From NCBI GenBank assembly GCA_964019335.1, contig OZ025698.1, positions 470,343 to 534,342 of the forward strand: a DNA stretch of 64,000 nt, read 5' to 3'. The position numbers and the translations under genes were made by a program. Shown piece after piece: positions 9,036 to 19,225 of the stretch (within the stretch, counting starts at the first letter, position 1; every line of letters begins with the position of its first letter). Source of the stretch: Diplonema japonicum (taxonomy: Eukaryota > Euglenozoa > Diplonemea > Diplonemida > Diplonemidae). Under the pieces are notes generated by a model. That model was given only the letters and a program-made list of their open reading frames with translations. It searched no databases and had not been told where the DNA came from.

Positions 9036-10229
9036 ATGCCGCCTCAAAAAAGGGAGACGCTCATCACGACGATGTCGGAGCTCTGCCCGATCCTGGCCGC
9101 TTCTGTGCACAGCCCGGAGCTGCTTGGAGAGTTCTGTGGCGGCCTCAACAATGCGATACGGCTGCCACTAGAGAACCTGTCAAAGGGTCTGATAACAGAA
9201 CTCAACCTGCAACACTCCGAGGAGGAGGAAGACATGGTCGATCGGCACGAAATCCGGTATTTCCGGGAAGCGATCATGGGTGCTCCATCTACAGCACTGG
9301 GGGTCAACAATGGGCTCATAGATGGGTACAGATACCTGCTGGAGTCATTCTTCGATACATATCCGTCAATAGAACGATTGTTGCTGGACATGATACCCCC
9401 GTCGGGAAACTGCACAGAATGCCTCAAGGAGGCAAACAGGCAGTGGTGCAACCGGTACCCAGTGGATCCAGATTTCGCACCTCACCCTTGTGAGAAGCAG
9501 ACCGTCCCTGTGGTGGATGCAGAGGACCGTGTCAAACTGATTTTAACACTCAATTTAAAACTTCACTATCCTGAAGAGGAGACGTGGCAACCCCTCCTTG
9601 CGTGTCGCGACCAAATAGTTTGCCAAGTCGAGCAACTATTGCGGGAAGATGCCGTATCTCTAGACAAGCTCCCCGCAGATCTGAAGAGCGTTCTCTTTTG
9701 CTTAAGAGTATGAAGGAAAGAAAAAAAAAAAGAAAAAAGAAAACCAAACCATCAGTCATCAATTTGTTCTCTGCGGCCTTATATTTCGCCTTACGATATA
9801 TGGGATACGCTTATAGGGAGGCTGTGCAACAGCATCGAGAAAGTGGAGGTTTTTTTGGAAGGGGTTGAGCAAGGTATGATGATTTTTTTTTTTTTGAATA
9901 ATATTTCAACCATCAGAGAGAAAAAGACGGCAGAGCAGTGGAAACGTCCTGTCCAGGGTGTTCGGGCAGTTGATGCGAAGCAGGCCTAAAAAACCGGCAC
10001 GAAATGATTCTTTTGAAAAGGTATAGGGGAGTGAGGAGTTCAGTGTTTATTTATTTTTTTCCCTTAGGTTTCGCAGGCCCAACAACTGCAAGCAGAGAAG
10101 CTAAAACAGACATTTTTAGTACTGGTGGCGCAAGTAGAGGAACACGAGCCGAGGCCTGACGAGGAGGCCTATGATACCAACCAAAACCAAGAAGAGCTCC
10201 GGGCCAAAGAGGACGAGGAAAGTCCCTGA
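9036..10229 (+). CDS. four-exon protein of unknown function
   Basis: Model join(9036..9707,9756..9873,9917..10020,10068..10229), 351 residues. Each intron has GT and AG ends with matching phases: 48 nt (GTATGA...CATCAG), 43 nt (GTATGA...CATCAG) and 47 nt (GTATAG...CCTTAG). Without splicing the first ORF ends at the donor (GTA TGA). Exon 1 (224 residues) is mostly helical, with a Cys pair (CTECLKEANRQWCNRY) and a leucine-rich end. Exon 2 gives SSICSLRPYISPYDIWDTL and on to EVFLEGVEQ. Exons 3-4 are basic then acidic, with a possible coiled coil (QAQQLQAEKLKQTF). I recognise no family. The start follows an A tract, and no signal peptide or membrane segment is seen. Confidence 0.6.
9708..9755 (+). 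other. 48-nt intron 1 of the unknown four-exon gene
   Basis: Donor GTATGA, A-rich body, acceptor ACCATCAG, phase 0. Confidence 0.55.
9874..9916 (+). other. 43-nt intron 2 of the unknown four-exon gene
   Basis: Donor GTATGA, T tract, acceptor ACCATCAG, phase 1. Donor and acceptor octamers match those of intron 1. Confidence 0.55.
10021..10067 (+). other. 47-nt intron 3 of the unknown four-exon gene
   Basis: Donor GTATAG, pyrimidine tract TTTTTTTCCC, acceptor TTAG, phase 0. Confidence 0.55.
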
Positions 10230-10664
10230 CAGTCCGGATGTGTAGAAAGGGTTCCCTCCCCTCCCCCCCTTCTTTTCTTCCCACCCTTCCCTCTTTCTCC
10301 CCTGAACAAAGAAAAAGAAGGGGGAGGGGAGGGGTGGGCTTTACACAAAACGTTGCATATGCACGAATGCTCTCTGCACCACCACCCCCACCCCCTCCTC
10401 CCCCCCCCTTTTTTTTAACCATCTACCAACGGACCATTTTTGCCCACCAGGGGGTAAATTTTCAAAACTTCAAAAAAAGCTATTCCAGCGCAACGCCGGG
10501 GCTATATGCCCCCGGAAATGCCTCCAGATGTCCCAATTCTAGAGAGAGGGTGCCCACAGCAGGGTCCACCCCCACAACATTGTCAAAAATATCGTTCCTG
10601 AAGTGCCCGAGAGGGGATACAAAAAACAAGTCAAAAAAAATCGACTGTAAAATTCTATAAAAAG

Positions 10665-11977
10665 CTATTTAAGGCCTTCTTGACGCGGTTCGTATGTGCC
10701 CCAGGGCGTGGGGGACTTCTTTTTTGACCCCGGGAGGGGTTTCTGGGGGGTATCCCCGGCAAGGTGGTAGTCTTTGAAGCACGGAGTCACGCAAAGTTGT
10801 ACCAAGCAGGCTGAACACTGAAATAGGGGTCTTTTCGACTTGCAATGCTTGCACCGCACGTTGCACTACTTTTTCGGGGAAATGGTCCCAGAAGGTACTG
10901 TCACGGCGCATTGGGGTCTCAGAGCACTCGTTCTGTATTTCGGGGCATGGTATTGGGGCAGCCTGCTCTGTAGTTGACTTTATCTGTTGTTTAGACTGCC
11001 TCCCTAGTAGCCCTTCGATGACTGCCTCTTTGAAAGGCGTAAATCCACTGTCGTTCGTACTCAGGGCGTTGGGGGGCAAGGCTTCTTTCCAAACAAGCCA
11101 AGCATTCGCCAGAGATTTACCTAACAAGTACAAAAATACTTTTAGGGGCCACTTTTAAGTCATAAGGGTGCGTTTATGGCGTTTTGTCACAGCATCACCC
11201 AGCGTCGGTTCCGCCCATTGCGGTGTTGTAAATATGCACTTGGTGGGGGGCGGGATGTCCTTTCCGGCTTTCATTCTCTTTTGGCGGACACGTCAAATTT
11301 GACTTCACCGGAACATCCAACGTCGATAGAAAGCACGCTGGCATGATGTCATGCCACGTTGTGGTGCAAAGGATGCTCGCGTGCTGGTGGAACTGGGTGT
11401 CCCCACGGGATGCGCGTCCTTGGCATGCGGCCTCGCTTCTTTGGGGCATCCATGATCTCCGGGAGGCCTTTGCGATAAGTAGAAGTCAGCACGCTTGTTT
11501 GTTTCGCTGTGGAAACACAGATTTCCCAGAATAGTCAAAAAGCGGTCTCTTGACATGACGGTGGCGTACCCAGGGGTGTAGTTGAGAGACGTGGAGCCAG
11601 TGTGCCAGTAATCAGAATAATCTGGCTTGATATCCAAGTCCATCGACAAAAGGACACCTAGGAAGGTATGCAGAGAAGCAGCATCGAGATCCAGGGAGAC
11701 ACCTTTTTTAGCCGCATTTGCCACATTGTTCCAAGTTATGACCCGAATAACGTTTGGGACGAGCATTTGGAGAATATATGGTATGGCATTGAGCCTTTGA
11801 TGTCAAAACAGGGTCCACAAGGATTTCGATCTTCACGAAACCGGATGCCTTCCAACTGCTCCGGCTTTGCCGTCCAATCACCCTGCTGTGACTAGGAATC
11901 GGTCGAATTCGTATCAGAATCACTGTTTGTATCAAAATTGCATAATAGAGATGAGCCATCGTGCTGCCATCACTCAT
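10665..11977 (-). pseudogene. piggyBac transposase remnant
   Basis: Read on the minus strand in broken frames. Near 11708-11500 lies the start of the DDE_Tnp_1_7 domain (LHTFLGVLLSMDLDIKPDYS, then DYWHTGSTSLNY and MSRDRFLTILGNLCFH). Near 11130 lies a segment like the late domain (YLLGKSLANAWLVWKEALP). Near 10860-10740 lies the C-terminal cysteine-rich finger (RCKHCKSKRPLFQCSACLVQ, then CVTPCFKDYH). The central catalytic region between about 11500 and 11150 is mostly lost and several frameshifts separate the blocks, so no active transposase is made. Confidence 0.8.
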
Positions 11978-12195
11978 AACGTCCTCTTCCGGCCCTCTTT
12001 CCGGGCGCCTTTTTTTGAAGTGATTTTTAAGGGTAAATTTGGGCTGGCGTTTTTTTTCATTTTTTCATTTTCTTGTTAAGTTAGGGCAGCATTTAGTTTA
12101 TTTTTTTCATATTTTCCGCGCAGGACCCCGCCGGCAAGAAAGGGCCGGGCCGTATTGCATTGAAAGCCCTTTGCGTAAAAGATTTTTTTTCAAAT

Positions 12196-12211
12196 CGTCT
12201 ATATATAGACG
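12196..12211. repeat. 16-bp perfect palindrome next to the piggyBac TIR
   Basis: CGTCTATATATAGACG, 2 nt inside the TIR at the transposase-5' end. The second piggyBac (49082) has a different 16-bp palindrome in the matching place. Confidence 0.9.
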
Positions 12212-12230
12212 CTCGTTGATAGATGGTTAA

Positions 12231-12349
12231 ATACAATTCTCAGTGGAGAAAAGAAACGAGAGCGAGAAGAAACTAAAGAGGAGAGAATGATAAAAAAAAA
12301 AAAAAAAAAAAGAAGAAGAAAGAAAAAAGAGAGAGAGAAATGGTTTAAG

Positions 12350-12382
<33 letters not shown>

Positions 12383-12822
12383 CACGCGGAAGAAGAAAGA
12401 AAAAAGAGAGAGAACAACAAATAGGACTCCCTGCGTACTTGTTAGTAGTCTTTTCCATCCCCCTTCTCCCACCCCCACTTTTCTTTTCTTTCTCTCTTTT
12501 TTCTTTTTTTTTGAATGCCCTCTTGTACAGGAGTGCCTGCTGAAGGGTTGCTCCTTATCAAGACTGACAAGTCGGATATCTCAGCCTATTGTTCTCCAAA
12601 GTACCTTCACAGGGTGATTAGGTCTACATGAATTGTCCATACACTCTTTTTGGCAGCTGTCAGCGGGATTTGCCCTGAAATATCGTAATTCTTTCCAAAA
12701 GGGGGCAGAACAGGGCGACCAAGAGCTTCACGATTTTTCCTTTTTTTTTTTTTTTTTTTTTTTTTTTCCCACCCCTCTCGCAAGAAAAAAAAAAAAAAAA
12801 AGAAACCCCTCATCGACAGCGA
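12231..12822. other. intergenic, low complexity
   Basis: Mainly A/GA-rich tracts at 12240-12420, T/C tracts at 12460-12515 and long T and A runs at 12740-12800. The non-repetitive stretch 12516-12735 has no convincing ORF. Confidence 0.5.
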
Positions 12823-13251
12823 TTGATGACATCATGGTGGGCGCATGAAGGATCGTTCACCGAAGCCCTCAGGGAGGTGCGGCAAGGGTTCGATGAGATC
12901 TTACTGGATAATGAATCTGAGGAGGCCGCACATGAGGCAGAGGTCGTGGTGGCAGGTGGGTGCACAAAAAAAGATAGTGACAAAGACCACGGGGCAAACA
13001 TACAGCGGCTTGACGCTGGCTTGCAAAGACTGGTAGAGGCTGAAAGCAACCTCTATAAAACATCGACAGACGAATCTACGGAAAAGGAAAACCTAGTTGC
13101 CACGAAAATCGTGAAGGCGGCCCAGCTCCTCGCGCGGCATCACACCCAAGGCGTGTGTCTCTGCCGTGCGGAGGTAACCTACGAGCTGTCCCTGTACTAC
13201 AGTGTGTGGACCACCCACCCTTTTGCAGAGACGCCAAAGAAAACCCCCTAA
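12823..13251 (+). CDS. hypothetical acidic protein
   Basis: A 142-residue ORF after an A tract, the usual position of a start in this window. It is acidic and probably helical (FTEALREVRQGFDEILLDNE, then QRLDAGLQRLVEAESN). The C-terminal third contains CLCRAEVTYELSLYYSVWT. No family recognised. It could be a single-exon gene or the last exon of a longer one. A pyrimidine tract follows the stop and serves the next gene. Confidence 0.4.
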   Translation: MMTSWWAHEGSFTEALREVRQGFDEILLDNESEEAAHEAEVVVAGGCTKKDSDKDHGANIQRLDAGLQRLVEAESNLYKTSTDESTEKENLVATKIVKAAQLLARHHTQGVCLCRAEVTYELSLYYSVWTTHPFAETPKKTP

Positions 13252-13353
13252 CCGAGTATTCCCCCCCTCCCCCCCCTCCTCTCATTTTCTTCTAAACTTC
13301 CACCAGGGTCTTTTCTTTTTTTTTTTCTTTTTTTTTTCTTCTTTTTCTCTTCA

Positions 13354-14556
13354 ATGCAGCCAAAGCGAAAGTCCCCATCTGTGACCTTTCAGGTGGTCCT
13401 CCCTTCCGAGACGATCACCGTCGAGGGGGAATCTGGTGAGCTGCTGACAGCGATAAAAAGCAAGATCGCACTGTCGAATGGGCTGCAACGAGATTCCTTC
13501 CACCTAACCTTTAATGAGGAAGAGGTGGGGGATGACGGCGATGAGAGGCTGGTCATGGACCTTCCCTTCGAGGACCAGAGCACGCTTAAGGTAGTCTGCG
13601 ACAAGAAACATTTGGCCCTGATGTCTCTGCGCGAGCTTGGAATCGAAGTAGAAGATGCGTCCGATCTTGACAACAGGTTTATCACCACCGACATCATCAA
13701 TCTCTTGCTTGACACGGAAGAGAGCGGTTGGGAATTAAATGTGATGTTTCAGGCAGTGGATCTGGCCCGTGCAGAGTGCGTCCGGGTGCTCCTGGAGCGC
13801 TCCGATGTGGATCCCAACTCGCGAGATGATGAAGACTACACTCTCCTCCATACCGCTGCCGCTAGCCACATGAAAGGGCATGAAGAAGTCGTTGGTGTAC
13901 TACTGGAGCACGGTGCCAATATTGAACAAGGTGACCCTCATGGTCTGACGGCGCTGCATTATGTGTGCGCAGTGGGGTGCACAAAGGGAGGAGGACATGA
14001 CGCAGCTAGCAGGCACAAAGTAGCATCCTTGTTGCTGGAGGAAGGCTTATACGTCGATACAGTTGTGGACTACTACGACGACGAGACTGTCCTCTTTGGT
14101 GTGGTCACTCCGTGGAGAAAGGGCTGCGAAGAGCTCGCCAAGTTGCTGTTGACCCACGAGGCTGATCCCAACTTAAGAAACACATATGGGAACACAGTGC
14201 TGAATCATCTTATTCTTTGCGGGAACAATTCACACACTGACGACAGCAAACACCGTATGGTGTCCATTCTGCTCGACCACGGGGCGGATGTCAACAAAGG
14301 CCCAAATCTGTACCACGCTGTCGCTTGCGGACACAGAAACATCGCAGCCTTGCTCCTCGAACATGGTGCCGATGTCAATGCGAAGTGCAGTGGGAAAACT
14401 GCCTTGCTCCTCGCGGCGTTCAACAATGCTCTAGACATCGTGTGCCTTCTCCTAGAGCACAATGCGGACACTTTTGCGAAGGACCAGGATGGGAGAACGG
14501 CACTGGATTTAACCAATGATGATGATGTGAAGATGAAGTTATCTCAGTCAACTTGA
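13354..14556 (+). CDS. Ubl-ANK protein 2
   Basis: A 400-residue protein. Residues 8-85 match the N-terminal domain of the 30500 gene closely: a beta strand (VTFQVVLPSETITVE), a helix (LLTAIKSKIALSNG), then FHLTFNEEEVGDDGDERLV and LPFEDQSTLKVV, a ubiquitin-like fold. Residues 150-390 form about seven ankyrin repeats with good consensus (DYTLLHTAAAS, LTALHYVCAVG, VSILLDHGADVNKG, IAALLLEHGADVNAK, GKTALLLAAFNNA, GRTALDLTNDDD). The ATG directly follows a pyrimidine tract. It probably scaffolds protein contacts in the cytosol; no targeting signal is seen. Its C-terminal repeats are much better conserved than those of the 1460 gene. Confidence 0.85.
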   Translation: MQPKRKSPSVTFQVVLPSETITVEGESGELLTAIKSKIALSNGLQRDSFHLTFNEEEVGDDGDERLVMDLPFEDQSTLKVVCDKKHLALMSLRELGIEVEDASDLDNRFITTDIINLLLDTEESGWELNVMFQAVDLARAECVRVLLERSDVDPNSRDDEDYTLLHTAAASHMKGHEEVVGVLLEHGANIEQGDPHGLTALHYVCAVGCTKGGGHDAASRHKVASLLLEEGLYVDTVVDYYDDETVLFGVVTPWRKGCEELAKLLLTHEADPNLRNTYGNTVLNHLILCGNNSHTDDSKHRMVSILLDHGADVNKGPNLYHAVACGHRNIAALLLEHGADVNAKCSGKTALLLAAFNNALDIVCLLLEHNADTFAKDQDGRTALDLTNDDDVKMKLSQST

Positions 14557-14803
14557 TTGGGGGGGGGGGGGGGAAGGAAAAAGAAAAAAGAGTGTGGAAA
14601 ATGAACCCTACCTTCGACCTTGTTTTTTATTTCCTCCGAAGAGTTCTAAAAAGATGAGGGGGCATATGAGGGTTGCTTTCAACTTCTATTCGGCCTCTGA
14701 GTTGGACGTTTAGGAAACTCTTCTGGTGGATTCTGTCTCACATCGCCTTCTATTCAATTACATTTCAGAGGAGATGCACCTTCTCGGTAGACTAGGAACA
14801 CCG
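14557..14803. other. intergenic before the retrotransposon cluster
   Basis: Begins with G15 (14560-14574), then unique sequence with no convincing ORF. It ends at AGGAATTCC (14804-14812), the likely target duplication of the first insertion. Confidence 0.5.
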
Positions 14804-14812
14804 AGGAATTCC
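14804..14812. repeat. putative TSD, left copy (AGGAATTCC)
   Basis: The same 9 nt recur at 17554-17562, at the right end of the first insertion. Confidence 0.5.
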
Positions 14813-14830
14813 CGGTTTACGCATCTTTTT

Positions 14831-17514
14831 GAGGCAGACGAATCCCCTGAACAGAGGGGACACGTGCCGTCCACCGATGACGCAGACGAGGGGACTGACA
14901 CCCCTGACTGCCCCAGGCACGCTGCGACACCAGAGAGAAAGGGTACGTAGGCTCGTAGGAGTTGCCACTAGGCAGACAACCCTACACACCACCCCCTCGC
15001 AGACAACACCCCTGCACAAGGTGAACCCTCCCGTAAAAAGGAAGGTAGAAGGCCAGTACTAAGGGCCGTGCAATCTCATTCAACACCCCTTTCACCCCCT
15101 TTCCCACACCGTCACTCACTCCCTATCCCTACTCCCAAACCCCCAACACTACACCCCATCTAAACGACGATGAAGTACTACCCAGCTTCTCAAGCCCTGG
15201 AAGCTGGGGTGACCGCAAAGGCAGCACATCATCACCACATCACCATCCCTCATCTTTCCCTCTCTCCTCGCACATTTCCTCCCCAAACAAGCACTCACAA
15301 ACTCCCGTCTCTGGTGACGAAGTATTACCCAGTATCCAAAGGCCTGGACCTAGGGGTGACCACACAGGCAATCTTCACTTTCGCAGAAATCCCGCAGCCA
15401 GCGGTCCGCACGGAAAACACTTACTGAGCTGCGGAGACATAGAAGCGAACCCCGGTCCAACCACCGAAAAGACAACAAGAGTTGAACACTCTCTCCCTCT
15501 ACTTCCTCTCTCTCACAGGCACACTCTAACACAACACCACCACCCAACAACATCAACGTACTGTCTCTCAATATCAGATCCCTAACGGTGAGCACCACAG
15601 CGCAGCTGCTGAAGGGCATTGAGACACACAACATCGACGTGCTCCTACTCCAAGAGACTTTCCTGAGGCCGTCAAAAGATATAACCGGAGTCTTCACTGG
15701 GTTCAAGGCATACCGCAGAGACCGAACACGACCGGTGAAAAGAGGAAAGCAAATCAGCGGAGGGGGTCTCGTCACACTGGTCAGAGAATCGATACCGTCG
15801 AAACAGATCGAAGTTCCTCAGAAACCCAGCGACGTGACGGAAAGACTCGACGTAGAGATCTCGCTGCCCAACCGGAAGCCGTACAGACTCGTCAACCTGT
15901 ACCTGCCTCCGACAACGGGTAGAGACGGCGACGACAGACCACCCCCCGAGAAATATTTCCGCCCAGCAGAGCTGCCTCATGACAGTCACACCATCATCGC
16001 CGGCGACATGAACGCCCACCACACGATGTGGGACAAAAGGGGCACACCGAACAAGCTGGGAGTAATACTGCACAGCTGGATGCTGCGATGGGGCTACAGC
16101 ACATGGAACAAGAGCAGCGAAGCCACGATCCTGAACCCGTCAGGAAACCCAACCTCTCCGGACATGGTAATGAGCGGCGCAGAGTTCGACAAATCTTCTT
16201 GGAGGACGTTGCCAGCAATGGGCTCAGACCACGTCCCGATGTTCTTCAGTCTGAGAGGGGGAGTCAGCCAACCGACCAGAAGAGTACTCTACTCTTGGGG
16301 GAGGGAGGCAAGGAGCGCGTACAGGGAGACGATGGAAGAAAAGTGCAGCAGGCTGCTCAGGGCCAGAGACCCGATAAGGCTAAACGCTGAGTTTCGCACG
16401 CTTCTTCTATCGGCAACCGAATCGTGCGTCCCCAGGAAAGGACAGAAGAAAGGGAAGGTTTGGTGGAACGACGAGATTGACGCACTCGCAAGGCGACGAA
16501 GCACACTGAAGGCGAAGCTGTTGTCCGAGGATCACGACGGGAACGACGAAGACCTGGCACGTCTAGCGGCGATGGAGGCAGAGCTGGACAGGGCGATATC
16601 GAGCGGGAAGCAGGCTGCCTGGGGCGACTACACCAAGAAGTTGTCCAAGGACGGAAACCTGTCGCAAGCCTTCTCGGTCATCCGCAGATTCGACGGTCGC
16701 AGCGAGAAGCCACCAGTAGCCCCGCTCCGACGAGGAAACGGTATCGCCACCACCGACAGGGAGAAGGCCAGTGTACTCGTCGAACACTACGCGAGGGCCT
16801 GCTCCCCAAGGACGACTGCCAAGTCGGAGGAAGTGATCACCGCCATCAAGAAGGACGCGAAGCCCGGGACAGACAACGACTTCCCCCTGGTAACGAAGGA
16901 CGAGCTGGACTCGGTGCTGCGAAGGCTGAAGAAGGGCAAGGCTCCGGGCCCAGACGGCATCTACAACGAAATGCTGAAGTACCTGGGACCTGTGGCCAGG
17001 GAAGTTCTACTCCTCCTCTACAACTCATCCCTCCAGACCGGTGTCGTCCCTGCCGAATGGAGGCGGTCTTCCATCATCCCCCTCATGAAAAAGGGCAAAG
17101 ACCAATCCGAACCCGCCTCGTACAGGCCGATCGCGCTGACGTCAAACATCGTGAAGACGTTGGAGCGTATAGTCAAGGACAGGATGTGCTTCCTGCAGGA
17201 CACAGGTCGGGTAAGGCAATTGCACACATCGCAGGCGGGTTTCCGCAAACGGAAAGGGAGGTCCACGGAGGAAAACGTGCTGTACGCCGCCTCAAAGCTC
17301 AAAAGTGTCAGGCTGAGCCAAGGTCTGGGGAGTCTCCTGCTGTTCGACTTCAAAGGAGCCTTCGACACAGCCTGGCACAAGGGAGTGATCGCAAAGCTGA
17401 TAGGCGACGGTTACCCTCCCAAGCTCGTGAAATGGATCACCTCTTTCCTCGACCAATGTAAAGCCTCCATCTGTGTGAACGGGGAACACGGCTGCGTGAA
17501 GACAATGACAGGGG
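14831..17514 (+). pseudogene. family B ORF1 end and ORF2 (EN and part of RT), broken
   Basis: The ORF1 end (VKRKVEGQY) stops at 15059-15061. ORF2 carries the 2A motif at 15421-15459. Near 15495 it lacks 7 nt present in the 55290 copy, which breaks the frame upstream of 15588. From 15588 the frame is open through the APE endonuclease (LLLQETFL, IIAGDMNAHHTMWD, GSDHVPMFF) and into RT (GKAPGPDGIYNEML, LLFDFKGAFDTAWHKG). It is cut before the YADD box, so it is catalytically dead. There is also a two-residue insertion (FRKRKGRSTEE for FRKGRSTEE). Confidence 0.8.
15421..15459 (+). other. 2A-like motif in the broken family B copy
   Basis: Encodes LLSCGDIEANPGP, the same as in the intact copy at 55213-55251. 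Confidence 0.8.
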
Positions 17515-17553
17515 CCTCGCCTGGTAGTGGAATATTTATTATTATTTATTCCA

Positions 17554-17568
17554 AGGAATTCCGTATCC
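17554..17568. repeat. AGGAATTCC (17554-17562) overlapping TCCGTATCC (17560-17568)
   Basis: The first 9-mer is the right-hand duplication of the chimeric insertion. The second is the first of four copies of TCCGTATCC that separate the stacked retrotransposons and end at tRNA-Asp. Confidence 0.75.
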
Positions 17569-19216
17569 TCTCATGTCCTGCCGGTGTTCACCTACTCGAT
17601 AGGCATCTTCTTCGCGATGATGACCACCCAGGACAGGAAGACGATGTGCATGAAACACGCGGGGGCGGCCCGTCGTATCACAGGGTGCGTCAAAAACACC
17701 TCCACCTCAGCCGTCATGTGCGAAGCCCGCTTACGCCCCCTCGACCTGATGGCCGATGCAGCGTCTGCTGTCCTATGGCAGAGGGCGCTAAGATGGGAAG
17801 GGACCCCGGTGAACAAGGTGGTCAGGGGTGCGGCGACCACAGGATGGACGAAAAGAGCGCTGGACACGGCAAGGAAATCCGGGCTCGGAACGGCGGCCTC
17901 CCAGCTCTTAGGGAGCACAACGAAGGCACCACCCTGGGTGGAAGGTATCCGAGTAGACCCCTACGCCACCGACACACGGAGGGCACTACCCGACGACGTA
18001 AGGGCGGCTGCGGCTGCGAAAAAACTGGCAGAGATTCCCAGCGATGCCTTGGTTGTGTACACGGACGGCTCGGTGGCGGGGGGAAGAGGAGGTGCAGGGG
18101 TCGCCATCAAGGTCCCTGACCTGGACTTCACCCTCACCACCTCGCATGGGGCCGGCGCGGTCTCCACACCCATGTGCGCCGAAGGCACCGCTATCCTGAA
18201 GGGGCTGCAGGAAGCCGGGGAGGTGTACAGGACGGCTGCGAGTCTGCGGGGGCGCCCCCTCTACCTGCTCACGGTCCCAATCGATGCTAAGGGGGCTCGC
18301 CGGTGGCCCCGGCCGACAGAGGGAGATCACGGACAGACGGATCTGGGACGCCGCTTCGTGGCTCAGGACCAAGCGCTCTGGAGACGTGCATTTCTGGTTT
18401 GTTCCCTCTCACTGCGGTGTAGCGGGGAACGAAAAGCAATCCTGTGGAGTCAGCTACCGCTCCAGCAAAGCGGCCGTGAAGGCATGGCTGAGGGGAACGA
18501 CGCTCCAGGCCATCACAGCCTCGTTACGAATGGCGACAGTCTCCCACTCCCTCCTCTGTAGGAGGGACGAGGTCCAGATCATACGACTCCGGACCGGGCA
18601 AACTCCCCTGATGAGAGGGTACCTACAGCTCAGGGGGCCCCTCAGGGCTTCGAGGGATCACCACCTCACCTGCCCCGCATGCGGCGTTCACTCTCCGCTA
18701 GACGCCGATCACCTGCTCAGGAGCTGTCCTTCCCTGGCCCCCGCTGCGAGAACCTTCTTCGACACTAGGCTGCCGCTCCGCGCGCTGCTTTCCAAGCACT
18801 CCGCCGAGGTCTGCGCCTTCATCGAGGCCTCCGGGTTCTTAACATGGTCCGAGTGTGGGATCCTCCCCCCGACCAACGCTGCTCACGGGTGAACATGAGC
18901 CCAAAATAGACCCCCCTTTTTCTTTTCCCAAACTCCCTGCCTCTCTTCCCCCCCCACACACACACACACAACCACAAAACGGGCCAAAGAACGCCTCCCA
19001 AGAGATGGTCACGGATGGCCGGGAGGGCGCAGGACGCAGCACGAGGACGCTCCTGCGTTGAATCTCGAGGGGTTCGCCCCGCATGTAATCAGCCAAGTCG
19101 GGCTGTCCCACGCAAGGGGAACGGAGAGCTGGAGGGATGGTTTATGGTTTCAACTTTCTCCGCCCCCATCCCCCCCGCCTGGTAGTGGAATAATTATTAT
19201 TATTATTCAAAAAAAA
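17569..19216 (+). mobile_element. LINE family C, 5'-truncated copy
   Basis: Lies between TCCGTATCC copies at 17560 and 19217. It codes for the segment after the RT, an RNase H domain and a C-terminal Cys/His finger, then a 3' UTR with a CA microsatellite (18955-18971). The tail is CGCCTGGTAGTGGAATAATT with ATT repeats and A8. Its protein is clearly distinct from families A and B. Confidence 0.75.
17580..18892 (+). pseudogene. family C ORF2 C-terminal part, frameshifted
   Basis: The first frame carries a post-RT helical block (KHAGAARRITGCVKNTS) and the RNase H start (VVYTDGSVAGGRGGAGVAI; MCAEGTAILKGL). Near 18250-18290 the frame changes, and the second frame carries the RNase H end (VHFWFVPSHCGVAGNEK) and the finger (LTCPACGVHSPLDADHLL, then RSC), ending at TGA 18890-18892. 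There is no RT core or endonuclease. It is inactive. Confidence 0.75.
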
Positions 19217-19225
19217 TCCGTATCC
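19217..19225. repeat. TSD copy TCCGTATCC
   Basis: Follows the A8 tail of family C directly and precedes the truncated family A copy. Confidence 0.85.

Larger units (their letters stand above)
10419..12226 (-). mobile_element. piggyBac-type DNA transposon 1, degenerate
   Basis: The ends form inverted repeats: CCATCTACCAACG at 10419-10431 against CGTTGATAGATGG at 12214-12226, 12 of 13 matching. Both ends abut TTAA (10415-10418 and 12227-12230), the target duplicated by piggyBac elements. The 1808-bp interior holds minus-strand remnants of a piggyBac transposase. A perfect 16-bp palindrome lies 2 nt inside the 12226 end, which is the 5' side of the transposase gene. Confidence 0.85.
14813..17553 (+). 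mobile_element. LINE family B fragment fused to a family C 3' tail (chimeric insertion)
   Basis: From 14831 to about 17514 this copy is nearly identical to family B at 54582-57310: the end of ORF1, the spacer, 2A motif, endonuclease and about half of the RT. It then switches abruptly to GCCTGGTAGTGGAATA plus TTA repeats, the 3' end of family C (compare 19178-19210). An 18-nt filler precedes 14831. The AGGAATTCC flanks suggest that it arrived as one unit. Confidence 0.75.

Noticed and set aside
14781-14795. TTCTCGGTAGACTAG, resembling the 5' end of tRNA-Asp
   Set aside because: Only 12 of 15 bases match TCCTCGGTAGTATAG, and no D-arm partner, anticodon or T arm follows. Probably chance, though its place at the left edge of the retrotransposon cluster was noted.
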